Both the position numbers and the translations under genes were made by a program. This document shows, piece by piece, positions 1 to 6,937 of a stretch of DNA of 64,000 nt. The first letter of the stretch is position 1. Each line of letters opens with the position of its first letter. A model generated the notes under the pieces. It saw nothing but the letters and a program-made list of their open reading frames with translations, had not been told where the DNA came from and searched no databases. Source of the DNA: Lawsonibacter faecis (lineage in GTDB: Bacteria; Bacillota; Clostridia; Oscillospirales; Oscillospiraceae); contig NZ_JACOPQ010000004.1 in the NCBI RefSeq assembly GCF_014287675.1, positions 290,815-354,814 of the forward strand, written 5' to 3'.

Positions 1-343
1 GGGGGATGTCCAGGATATTGCACGCCACAAAGCGGCAGTTTGCAATACCCGCCTTTGCCGCCGTATCCCGGCCCTGGGCGATGATATTTTCCGCAATGTC
101 GAAGCCCACCCCCTCCGCGGGACCGAGCCCCATCAGACTCAGCAGCTCCCGTCCGTTGTTGCAGCAGAACTGGGCCGCCCGCTTGCCCCGGAGATCCAAG
201 GTCCTCAGCTCAGCCGCCGCGGCGGGCCAGAAGAAGGGCAGGTCCTCCCGGAGCAGGCGCAAATGATTTTCCTCGCCCCAGCCGGGGCGCTTGTGGTCAA
301 AGGCCTCCTCCCAGGCCGCCTTGTTTCCCTGAATATAGTCCAT
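1..343 (-). CDS. class I SAM-dependent methyltransferase, N-terminal part (cut by window edge)
   Basis: The minus-strand frame is open from an ATG at 343 to the window start, about 114 residues. It contains a Rossmann motif I-like stretch (LRGKRAAQFCCNNGRELLSL) followed by GVGFDIAENIIAQ, an acidic residue where SAM ribose binding is expected. This matches the first half of a small class I methyltransferase; the substrate cannot be read. An AAGG ribosome-binding site lies 9 nt before this ATG; an in-frame ATG at 352 is less well placed. The C-terminus is outside the window. It follows the MFS gene on the same strand with about 40 bp between them. Confidence 0.75.
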   Translation of the reverse strand, partial: MDYIQGNKAAWEEAFDHKRPGWGEENHLRLLREDLPFFWPAAAAELRTLDLRGKRAAQFCCNNGRELLSLMGLGPAEGVGFDIAENIIAQGRDTAAKAGIANCRFVACNILDIP

Positions 344-382
344 ATCTATCATCCTTATTCGTGTTTTAGTGTGTATTTACCG

Positions 383-1483
383 TCAGGACACCAGCGCCCC
401 GGTCAGGGGGGAGAGCACCACCATCATCAGCGAGAAGCACATGGAGGACACCGAGATCAGTGTGGCCCGCTGATCGGAGGGAAGCCCCTGGTTGAGCCGG
501 GCGTCGGTGAGGGTCTGGAGGCAGTCGTCCCCGGCCACGGCCAGGAAGCCCCCGGCGGCCATCAGCGGCAGCATATTGCTGGCGGCCATCAGGTATCCGC
601 AGGCGATAGCGGCGCAGGAAAATACGGCCGCAGTCCTGTAGGGGAGCCGGGCCAGCCCTGCCGCCGCATGGGAGCCCGCGGCGCCGCCCAGGCCGACGGC
701 CACCAGCAGGGGCCCCAGCAGGGCCGGATGGGCGCCCGCGCCGGGCAGGGCGTCCTGGAGGTAGAAGCCCAGCAGTGTGGCGAAGGCCCCCACCAGGGCG
801 TTGAAGAGCATCAGCCCCAGCGTGCGGGGGTGTTCCCGCAGAAAACGCAGCGTCTCTCCCAGGTAGGCCCGCAGGCGGCTCCAAAGGCCGCGAAGCGGGG
901 CGTTTTCCCGCTCCCGCTGGCCTTTTGTCACCACCGGCTCCCACAGGGAGAGGGCGGCACAGGTCCCGGCGAGGGCGAAGAGAATGTCTGCGGCGTAGGC
1001 GAGCCGGTAGCCCACCGCCGCGGTCGCCCCCGCACAGAGCATGGCCGCCGCCGCCGTGAGGCGGTAGACCACGTTCTGCCGGGAGGAGAGCTTCAGATAC
1101 CCCTCCTCCACGCCGTAGGCGACCAGACTGTCGTATGTGATGGCCTCCCGTGTGCCCGAGGCCAGATTATATCCCATAGCGGACAGCGCCATGCCCAGGC
1201 ATACGCCCGCCATGGTGTCGGACAGGAGCATGGCCGCCGCGCTGAGGCCGGACATGATTTGACCCGCCGCCAGGGTCCGCTTGCGGCCCAGAAGATCCGC
1301 AAGCATACCGGAGGGTATCTCGCAGATCATGCTGACCAGATGAAAGAAGCCTTCCGCCAGCCCGATCTCTGCCAGGGAGAAGCCCCGACCGGCGAGAAGG
1401 AGCACCCACACGCAGCCCGCAGGGCGGAAATAGCCCACGCACTCCAGTGCGAGCAGACGCCTAATCTGTTGTTTGAGTTTCAT
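383..1483 (-). CDS. MFS efflux-type transporter
   Basis: A 366-residue polytopic protein with about 11-12 hydrophobic segments. The loop between helices 2 and 3 carries the MFS signature-like GMLADLLGRKRTL, and the N-terminal half is better conserved than the C-terminal half, as in drug/proton antiporters. Two starts are possible: ATG 1483 with AAGGA 11 nt upstream, or ATG 1492 with AAGGA only 2 nt upstream; 1483 is preferred. The substrate is unknown. The gene lies downstream of a 31-codon leader ORF and a strong terminator hairpin (1540-1563), so expression may depend on readthrough, as in ribosome-mediated attenuation of resistance pumps. That control is inferred from layout only. Confidence 0.8.
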   Translation of the reverse strand: MKLKQQIRRLLALECVGYFRPAGCVWVLLLAGRGFSLAEIGLAEGFFHLVSMICEIPSGMLADLLGRKRTLAAGQIMSGLSAAAMLLSDTMAGVCLGMALSAMGYNLASGTREAITYDSLVAYGVEEGYLKLSSRQNVVYRLTAAAAMLCAGATAAVGYRLAYAADILFALAGTCAALSLWEPVVTKGQRERENAPLRGLWSRLRAYLGETLRFLREHPRTLGLMLFNALVGAFATLLGFYLQDALPGAGAHPALLGPLLVAVGLGGAAGSHAAAGLARLPYRTAAVFSCAAIACGYLMAASNMLPLMAAGGFLAVAGDDCLQTLTDARLNQGLPSDQRATLISVSSMCFSLMMVVLSPLTGALVS

Positions 1484-1539
1484 AATTATCATTTTCCTTC
1501 TAAAATTTAATGCTTTTAGAGGGAAAAGCGCGCAAAAAG

Positions 1540-1563
1540 GCCGCGGCGAGAACGCCGCGGCCC
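1540..1563 (-). terminator. intrinsic terminator / attenuator before the MFS gene
   Basis: A perfect 10-bp stem (GGCCGCGGCG / CGCCGCGGCC) with a 4-nt loop is followed on the minus strand by TTTTTGCGCGCTTTT. It stands after the leader ORF (1582-1677) and before the MFS start (1483), so it can act as an attenuator for the pump gene. Confidence 0.75.
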
Positions 1564-1581
1564 GATAAAACAAAAGCTGCC

Positions 1582-1677
1582 TTACCGCCGTGACCTCTCA
1601 AAAAAGGGCGCACTGATCCCCTGAGAGGCCAAAACATTGCCCTGCTCAACCATGATGTTGATATTCATCCAGCCCAT
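1582..1677 (-). CDS. 31-aa leader peptide or small protein upstream of MFS pump
   Basis: A 31-codon ORF starting MGWMNINIMVEQ, with a strong AGGAGGG site 6 nt before its ATG and its own promoter (see 1711-1739). No known family is recognised. The last third of the ORF can fold into a hairpin: arms of about 9 bp (GGCCTCTCA / TGAGAGGTC, one wobble pair) around a 20-nt loop. A terminator follows 18 bp after the stop, then the MFS gene. A short translated ORF with its own hairpin plus a terminator before an efflux gene is the standard form of ribosome-stalling attenuators; the sequence also allows a free-standing small protein. Confidence 0.6.
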   Translation of the reverse strand: MGWMNINIMVEQGNVLASQGISAPFFERSRR

Positions 1678-1710
1678 GGTACGCCCTCCTTCCGCAGTAA
1701 AAGTAAGTTT

Positions 1711-1739
1711 AGTATAGCAGGCACGCCGGAAAAATACAA
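1711..1739 (-). promoter_or_regulatory. sigma-A-like promoter of the leader ORF
   Basis: Minus strand: -35 TTGTAT (1734-1739), 17-bp spacer, -10 TATACT (1711-1716). The predicted start lies about 27 nt before the leader ATG. Confidence 0.6.
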
Positions 1740-1800
1740 GCAGAAAATCGTCGGTGTGCGCCCCATAGACGATGTATGGGCCCGGATGTGTGGTGGGAAC

Positions 1801-1848
1801 GGCCTGACAAGGGGCGCCCCCAGGAACGGGGGCGCCCCTTGTCAGGCC
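1801..1848. repeat. perfect 21-bp inverted repeat (long hairpin)
   Basis: Two perfectly complementary 21-bp arms starting GGCCTGACAAGGGG surround a 6-nt loop (AGGAAC). It lies about 37 bp downstream of the minus-strand gene at 1885-2670. No T-run follows on either strand, so it is not a textbook intrinsic terminator; it may be a 3'-end stabiliser or a dispersed hairpin. Confidence 0.8.
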
Positions 1849-1884
1849 GTCGAAAAACACCGAATCTAAATAAATTTGCTGCCC

Positions 1885-2670
1885 CTATTTCCCGGGGATG
1901 TCGTTGGGCTTGGGCACGCCGGCCGCGGCGCGGGCCTCGTCGGTGCCTATGTAGGTCAGGTTGGTGAAGGTTTTGAGAAGCACCCGGTCGGGATACTGCG
2001 CGTCCAGGAAAAGCTCCACCGCGTTGGAAGCGGGGACGCCCTTGTGGCGCTGGTCCATCCGGCCCAGGGCGGCGGAGGTGACTGCGATGTTGAGGACCAT
2101 CAAACCGGCCAGCACCAGCGTCAGCGGCTTGCCGAAGCGGTTGGGAATGCGGCCGATCCAGCGGCACATGGCCGGATAGGCCCTGCCGACCCAGAGCACG
2201 GCGGCCAGACCCCAGAACATGGAGAAGACCAGGTTAACGCGGCCGTTGATGTTGAAGGGGAGATGGCTGTAGTCCCAGAAGCAGGCGCCGAAGAGGACCT
2301 CCTGAATCCAGGAGCAGGCGTACTCATACACCGCGCCCAGCAGCGTGCCCGCCAGGAAGACCAGCGCCGGCCGCTTGGCCGAGAGCTTGTGGAAGCAGAG
2401 GGTGAAGAGCACCGCGCCCAGGCCCCAGACCAGGGAGAAGGACCCGTAGAGCACGCCGCTGCGGTTCTGGAGCTGGCCCCGTGTGACGACCATGAAGACC
2501 GTCTCCACCATGCAGCCCAGGAAGGACACAATGAAGAAGAGCCAGAAGAGCTTGTAGAAATTGACGCCCCTTGCGAAGAAGCCGGGTATCGTCTCGGAAG
2601 AGGGGGATTCGGTCCGTTCTACCGCTGCAGCGGCGCGGGAACGGGTGCGCTCCTTGACCAGTGTGGGCAT
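1885..2670 (-). CDS. putative ABC-transporter type IV membrane protein (PF06541 family)
   Basis: A 261-residue protein: about 45 polar residues, then several membrane helices with the family-like run FLGCMVETVFM, and later ...YEYACSWIQEVLFGACFWDY. The family is annotated as a putative ABC permease (CmpB-like), but its function is not established. The ATG at 2670 has an ideal AAAGGAGG site; the longer in-frame start lacks one. No ATPase partner adjoins it. The C-terminal tail of about 60 residues is probably extracytoplasmic. Confidence 0.7.
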   Translation of the reverse strand: MPTLVKERTRSRAAAAVERTESPSSETIPGFFARGVNFYKLFWLFFIVSFLGCMVETVFMVVTRGQLQNRSGVLYGSFSLVWGLGAVLFTLCFHKLSAKRPALVFLAGTLLGAVYEYACSWIQEVLFGACFWDYSHLPFNINGRVNLVFSMFWGLAAVLWVGRAYPAMCRWIGRIPNRFGKPLTLVLAGLMVLNIAVTSAALGRMDQRHKGVPASNAVELFLDAQYPDRVLLKTFTNLTYIGTDEARAAAGVPKPNDIPGK

Positions 2671-2782
2671 ACAAGACCCTCCTTTCTCATTCAGGTTATC
2701 CCTTTGAACGGAGGGTATCATATCATATCCACCCGGTACTTGACATAAAGGAATTCTTAAATTTTCATTTAAATCTCGGGCA

Positions 2783-2828
2783 TTGTCCGTGTTACACGGA
2801 CAAATGGCGGGTCGTAACCCGCCATTTG
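2783..2828. promoter_or_regulatory. two abutting palindromes in an intergenic gap
   Basis: Arm TTGTCCGTG (2783-2791) and its exact complement (2795-2803) flank TTA; this overlaps an 11-bp perfect hairpin CAAATGGCGGG / CCCGCCATTTG (2801-2811, 2818-2828). The first resembles the symmetric TTA-centred operator of MerR-type regulators (compare 6861-6879); the second looks like an RNA hairpin. They share CAA, so both cannot form at once in RNA. Confidence 0.5.
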
Positions 2829-2883
2829 CATAAACAGAGCTAAACCTGGGCTAGTTGGCACAATATTTGCAAAAGATGCGCCG

Positions 2884-4503
2884 TCACTTTACCCGGAAGG
2901 TCTTCGGGGCCCGCCTCCACACCACCAGAAGGGCGGCGGCGCTGTATACAACTGTGGCAGCCAGGACAATGAGGACGAAGTAGTGGGGCGGCTGCTTAAT
3001 CTGCAGGCAGAGGACGCAGACCATATACACCACCCAGTTGATGACGCTGAAGAAGGGGTTCTTGACCGCCAATTGGGAGGTATAGGGCTGAAAGACGTAG
3101 TACATGAATAGGGGATGCACTGTAAAAAAGACGGAGAGGCAGAGGATGGACAGGAGGAATGCGGCCAGCTCCAGAGGCGGCAGGGCCGCGCCCGTGAGGA
3201 GCACCGGAGCCGCCAGGGCCAGGCAGATGGCGCCCGCCACCAGCAGGTTCAGCCCCGCCACCCGCCGCAGGCGGATGGCGAAATTGTGCAGGACCACCTT
3301 CCGCTCCCGGTACCAGCCGTACCGCAGAAAGGAGATATCGCAGTTGTAGAACATGGCCTTGCAGATGCGCTGCCCCAGGGTATTGCACATGAAGTACATA
3401 ATGAACACGAAGGTGGGCAGAAATGCCGGGAGCTGTTCCACCAGCGAGCGGGTAAGCTCCGGGGCGAGGAGGGCGCCCGCCAGCCCCGCCAAAAAGACCG
3501 CGCCCACGCCCATCAGCTCGTACTTTACCGGCTTCACCAGCAGCCGCCGGTGGCGGCGGAAGAAGAGGGCGTTGAGGTACTCGTAGCCCTTCAGTGAGCG
3601 GATGCGGCTCCCCGCGTCCTCGGCCGTCAGGTCGGAGTCCTTCATCTGCACGTCCTTGAAGGCGGCCTGGGCGGCGTTTTGCTTGGCGGCGGCGGTGGAG
3701 ACGTTCTCAGCCTTGCAGGTCTTCCACACCAGCTCCCGGTAGTGTGGAAAACGCAGGAGCCACATGGCCGCCCACGCGCCGCAGCCCACCAGGGCGATGC
3801 ACACCGCCGGATTTAAGAGGAAGCGGTCCAGGGGCAGGGCGGCCCCGGCGAAGACGGGGATATAGGCCCCCGCCAGACCGCCCATCACCAGGACGATGAT
3901 GAACCAGGCGTTCTTGCCCGGCAGCTTTTCCGTCTTTAAGTAGAGAAGGACGTGGAGCAGCTCCCCGATGGCCCGGGCGGCCGCCAGCTCCAGGGACAGG
4001 AGGAGGCCCGCCCAGGGGCCACGGCCCAGGACCCATGAGAAGACCATCAGCGCCGGAGTAAAGGTGATGAGCATCTGCAGATGGTCCCGGCCGGTGGTGG
4101 CGGCCAGGCAGGCCCGGGCGCTCATGCCCATCTGACGCACGCAGGTGTATTTCACCAGGCTGGCGGTGAGAATGCCCGACTGGAGAAAGCAGCCCACAAA
4201 AAAGCTCATAAAGAACACCATGGAGACAAACATGGGCCAGTTCCCCGCCGGAGTCATCTCGTCGGCCAGCAGGACCAGGGGCGCGTAGCAGCAGAGAAAG
4301 AGGTAGAGGAACTTGCCGGCAAAGTAGCTCAGGACCTTCAGCGCCTCCACCACCGCCATCAGCCGCTGCTTGGCGTTCACCGCGCCGTAGAGGCTGTCGG
4401 GGAAGAGCCGCCTGATGAGGGGCAGCTTCTTCAGCCAGAAGAGAAAGCGGTTGCAGCTCATGGCGGCCTGGATGCGCAGTACGTTTTTGACGGAATTAAT
4501 CAT
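2884..4503 (-). CDS. ABC exporter permease subunit (12-ish TM)
   Basis: A 539-residue protein made largely of hydrophobic segments, with a polar central loop at about residues 270-320. Its start overlaps the ATPase stop by 8 bp (ATGATTAA), which implies translational coupling. The ABC-2-like topology and pairing with a lone ATPase suggest a two-component exporter. The substrate is unknown; the XRE regulator and small membrane protein in the same operon recall immunity or antimicrobial-peptide-type exporters, but nothing in the sequence proves it. About 380 bp later the next gene on the strand begins, with the double palindrome at 2783-2828 between. Confidence 0.75.
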   Translation of the reverse strand: MINSVKNVLRIQAAMSCNRFLFWLKKLPLIRRLFPDSLYGAVNAKQRLMAVVEALKVLSYFAGKFLYLFLCCYAPLVLLADEMTPAGNWPMFVSMVFFMSFFVGCFLQSGILTASLVKYTCVRQMGMSARACLAATTGRDHLQMLITFTPALMVFSWVLGRGPWAGLLLSLELAAARAIGELLHVLLYLKTEKLPGKNAWFIIVLVMGGLAGAYIPVFAGAALPLDRFLLNPAVCIALVGCGAWAAMWLLRFPHYRELVWKTCKAENVSTAAAKQNAAQAAFKDVQMKDSDLTAEDAGSRIRSLKGYEYLNALFFRRHRRLLVKPVKYELMGVGAVFLAGLAGALLAPELTRSLVEQLPAFLPTFVFIMYFMCNTLGQRICKAMFYNCDISFLRYGWYRERKVVLHNFAIRLRRVAGLNLLVAGAICLALAAPVLLTGAALPPLELAAFLLSILCLSVFFTVHPLFMYYVFQPYTSQLAVKNPFFSVINWVVYMVCVLCLQIKQPPHYFVLIVLAATVVYSAAALLVVWRRAPKTFRVK

Positions 4504-5206
4504 GGTGCTCCTCGTCTTTCAAAATCTCCACCACCCGGTTTTCAAATGCCGGAGTGTGGATGATGGCGGGGTCGACCTCCTCCAGAAGGCCGTGGTTGAG
4601 GATGGCAATCTCGTCGCAGAGGTCGGCCGCCAACTGGAGAATGTGGGTGGAGAAAATGATGATATGGTCGGCCTTCATCTCACGCAGAAGGTTCTTCATC
4701 TCCAGGGCGGCCACCACGTCGAAGGAGGTCAGCGGCTCGTCCAGCAGAATGACCGGAGGACGGGCGATAAGGAAGCAGAGCATCTGCATCTTGTTCTTCA
4801 TGCCGTGGGAGTAGTCCTTCATCAGGCGGCTCCGGTCCTCGCCGTCAATGCCCACCAGGGCCAGCCAGTCGTCGGGGGTGCGGCCTGAGGCGTCCTTACC
4901 CCCGGCAATCTCCAGAAAGAATTTCACGAACTCCCACCCGGTCAGGAATTCGGGCACCACGGGGGTGGAGAGGACATAGCCCACGTCCCCCTCCCCCAGG
5001 GGCCGGGGCGCGCCCTCCGCCTCCAGATGGAAGGTCCCGCCGTCGGGGGGGAACTCCCCGGAGAGACAGTTCATCAGCGTGGTCTTGCCCGCGCCGTTGC
5101 GGCCCAGCAGACCATAGATATGGCCCTGCTCAAAGGTGAAGGAGGCCCCCTTGAGCACCTGCTTTTCCCCAAAATGCTTTTCGATCTGGTCTAAAATCAG
5201 CTTCAT
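4496..5206 (-). CDS. ABC transporter ATP-binding protein
   Basis: A 236-residue ATPase with Walker A GRNGAGKTT at about residue 36, Walker B VILLDEPLTS, an H-loop in IIFSTHIL, and a degenerate signature region (YSHGMKNKM instead of LSGGQ). ATG 5206 has a GAGG site just after the preceding gene's stop; 8 bp separate the genes. It overlaps the permease by 8 bp. Together they form an export system whose cargo is not evident. Confidence 0.9.
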   Translation of the reverse strand: MKLILDQIEKHFGEKQVLKGASFTFEQGHIYGLLGRNGAGKTTLMNCLSGEFPPDGGTFHLEAEGAPRPLGEGDVGYVLSTPVVPEFLTGWEFVKFFLEIAGGKDASGRTPDDWLALVGIDGEDRSRLMKDYSHGMKNKMQMLCFLIARPPVILLDEPLTSFDVVAALEMKNLLREMKADHIIIFSTHILQLAADLCDEIAILNHGLLEEVDPAIIHTPAFENRVVEILKDEEHHD

Positions 5207-5213
5207 AGATACC

Positions 5214-5639
5214 TCACATTTCCTTTTGCAGCTTGACGAGATGATAGGCGTAAACGCCAAAGTTCAACAGATAACCGGCGCACACCACCAGCAGGCCCGC
5301 CAGGGGGACGTCCAGAAAGAGGAGAATGAGCCAGACGGACAGAAAAATGGGGGTGCCCGAGACCAGGGCCCGGTAGGCCGCCATGCCCCGGATGGTCCGG
5401 GTGCGCTCGTCCCGGTCCTCCACCTCCATCATCCGGCGGGCCTTCTGGTTTTTCACATAGTACCGCTCTGTCAGCGCCTTGGAGAGGAAGAATACACCCA
5501 ACCCCACGCCGCCGCCCACCAGCAGCCCGCCCCAGCGGTCCGGGAGAGGCGCGGAGAGCTTATCCAGCAGATAGGCCGCTGCGGAGAGCAGGAAGAAGAG
5601 GGCGGCGAGGGCGGTATAGAGGCGCAGCTTATTCTTCAT
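5214..5639 (-). CDS. small four-helix membrane protein of the XRE-ABC operon
   Basis: 141 residues arranged as two pairs of hydrophobic helices separated by a charged cytoplasmic loop (QKARRMMEVEDRDERTRTIRG). The start ATG lies inside the end of the XRE gene (11-bp overlap, ATGAAGAATAA). Proteins of this shape commonly sit between an XRE regulator and an ABC exporter in Firmicutes. The function is unknown; it may be a DUF3169/DUF3796-like accessory. Confidence 0.6.
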   Translation of the reverse strand: MKNKLRLYTALAALFFLLSAAAYLLDKLSAPLPDRWGGLLVGGGVGLGVFFLSKALTERYYVKNQKARRMMEVEDRDERTRTIRGMAAYRALVSGTPIFLSVWLILLFLDVPLAGLLVVCAGYLLNFGVYAYHLVKLQKEM

Positions 5640-5823
5640 AGTGAAAGACCTCCTCAATGGTGGTGTGAAAGAGCCGGGCGATTTTGAAGGCCAGAATAAT
5701 AGAGGGGTTGTACCGCCCGTTCTCCAGGGAGCCCACGGTCTGCCGGGAGACCTCCAGCACGTCGGCCAGGTCCTCTTGGGTCATGCCGTGGGCTTTGCGC
5801 AGTTCTTCCAGCCGGTTTTTCAC
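5629..5823 (-). CDS. XRE/Cro family transcriptional regulator (64 aa)
   Basis: A minimal helix-turn-helix protein, MKNRLEELRKAHGMTQEDLA then VSRQTVGSLENGRYNPS, typical of the 65-70 aa YdaS/YozG-type regulators. It starts at GTG 5823 with GGAGGTGG upstream. It is the first gene of an operon with a membrane protein and an ABC exporter. A strong promoter and an 11-bp palindrome (5844-5869) lie in its leader, so autoregulation is likely. Confidence 0.9.
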   Translation of the reverse strand: MKNRLEELRKAHGMTQEDLADVLEVSRQTVGSLENGRYNPSIILAFKIARLFHTTIEEVFHYEE

Positions 5824-5843
5824 CGGGGACCACCTCCGTCGGT

Positions 5844-5869
5844 TGGATGGAAAGTTTGCTTTCCATCCA
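5844..5869 (-). promoter_or_regulatory. palindromic operator or hairpin in the XRE leader
   Basis: Arms TGGATGGAAAG (5844-5854) and its exact complement (5859-5869) around TTTG. It begins 2 bp downstream of the -10 box, where a bound repressor would block promoter clearance. It could also fold as a 5'-UTR hairpin. Confidence 0.6.
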
Positions 5870-5870
5870 G

Positions 5871-5899
5871 AGTATAATACTTCGCTATCCGAATGTCAA
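5871..5899 (-). promoter_or_regulatory. strong sigma-A promoter of the XRE-ABC operon
   Basis: Minus strand: consensus -35 TTGACA (5894-5899), 17-bp spacer, -10 TATACT (5871-5876). Confidence 0.85.
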
Positions 5900-6014
5900 G
5901 TGAACTTTCCGTCTTGGGGCAGAGAACAGCGGCGCGCTTGCAGGACACGCCGCACCGCCGGGGCAAGGGCCGCTGCGCCTGAACACACCGGGATCCGACA
6001 CAGAAGGGGGGCAT

Positions 6015-6842
6015 TTATCCCCCCTGTGTCAGAATGGAGATCTGGAGCACATAATTGTCGTACCCCTCCATGGAGAGCTCGTCCAGCATGGTGTCCTCGA
6101 AGAAGGGGCCGCAGAGGGTCATGCCGCGGGTCTCCGCGCAGCCGATGAGCCGCCCGTATGCCTCACCCACGCTGGCGTACCCGCCGATGTGGCAGGCGGA
6201 GAGATAGCGCCCGGCAGGGCGGGTAAAGACCTCCACACCCTTGGGGCGGCGCTCCACCCGGGTATAGAAGTGGCTGTATCCGGTCTCAAAGTCCCCCGCC
6301 CGGGCGGCCTCCACACTGATCATGGAGCCGATGGAGTAGGGGCTGTGGATGTCGTGCCGCTCCCGGAAGAGCACATGCTCGGAGATGGCCATGGCGGTGT
6401 CCCGGCTGGTGGTCAGGGGCGGCAGGCGGGTCAGGACGAAGAGGGCCTCCTCCTCCCGGCGGAGGACGATGGCGTCCCAATCGGTGCCCAGGGCCGCCCG
6501 GGTCAGGGCGGCCTTGCGGTGGATGAGGCCGCGCATCTGCCGCAGGGCGCGGATCTTTTCGTCCAGCTGGGCCTCCTCCCCCTCCAGCAGGGCCACCAGC
6601 TCCCGGGGGCTGCGGCGGTCCAGGTAGGCCTTGATGTCGGCCAGGGGCATCCCCAGCTCCTTCAGCGTGGCGATGACGTTGAAGACCTCCAGCTGGGCCA
6701 GGGAGTAGTAGCGGTAGCCGTTCTCCCCGCGGCCGCTGGGGGAAAAAACGCCCATCTCGTCATAGTGAAAGAGAGTGTGCTTGGACACTCCGCAAAGCCG
6801 GGCGAACTCCCCGGTGGTAAAATGACCCTGAGGCTGAGACAT
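6015..6842 (-). CDS. MerR family regulator with effector-binding domain
   Basis: 275 residues. The N-terminal MerR HTH is FTTGEFARLCGVSKHTLFHYDEMGV; a coiled-coil linker follows at about 80-115 and a GyrI/BmrR-like multidrug-binding domain from about 125. ATG 6842 has AGGAGGAG. It is divergent from the MATE pump at 6938, and a symmetric operator with a 19-bp-spaced promoter lies between, the standard MerR drug-sensing layout (known for BmrR). The hairpin at 5997-6030 overlaps the stop region and may be its terminator. Confidence 0.9.
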   Translation of the reverse strand: MSQPQGHFTTGEFARLCGVSKHTLFHYDEMGVFSPSGRGENGYRYYSLAQLEVFNVIATLKELGMPLADIKAYLDRRSPRELVALLEGEEAQLDEKIRALRQMRGLIHRKAALTRAALGTDWDAIVLRREEEALFVLTRLPPLTTSRDTAMAISEHVLFRERHDIHSPYSIGSMISVEAARAGDFETGYSHFYTRVERRPKGVEVFTRPAGRYLSACHIGGYASVGEAYGRLIGCAETRGMTLCGPFFEDTMLDELSMEGYDNYVLQISILTQGG

Positions 6843-6856
6843 GGGAAAACTCCTCC

Positions 6857-6887
6857 TTGACTATCGGGTTACCCGATAGTATATACT
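6857..6887 (+). promoter_or_regulatory. MerR-type operator/promoter of the MATE pump
   Basis: -35 TTGACT (6857-6862), 19-bp spacer, -10 TATACT (6882-6887). Within the spacer lies a perfect palindrome, CTATCGGG-TTA-CCCGATAG (6861-6879). An over-long 19-bp spacer holding a dyad is the hallmark of MerR-activated promoters. Confidence 0.85.
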
Positions 6888-6937
6888 ATCCTTCGCCTCT
6901 GTTCAACCGATGGAAGATTGAAAGGAAGGGAAATCAA

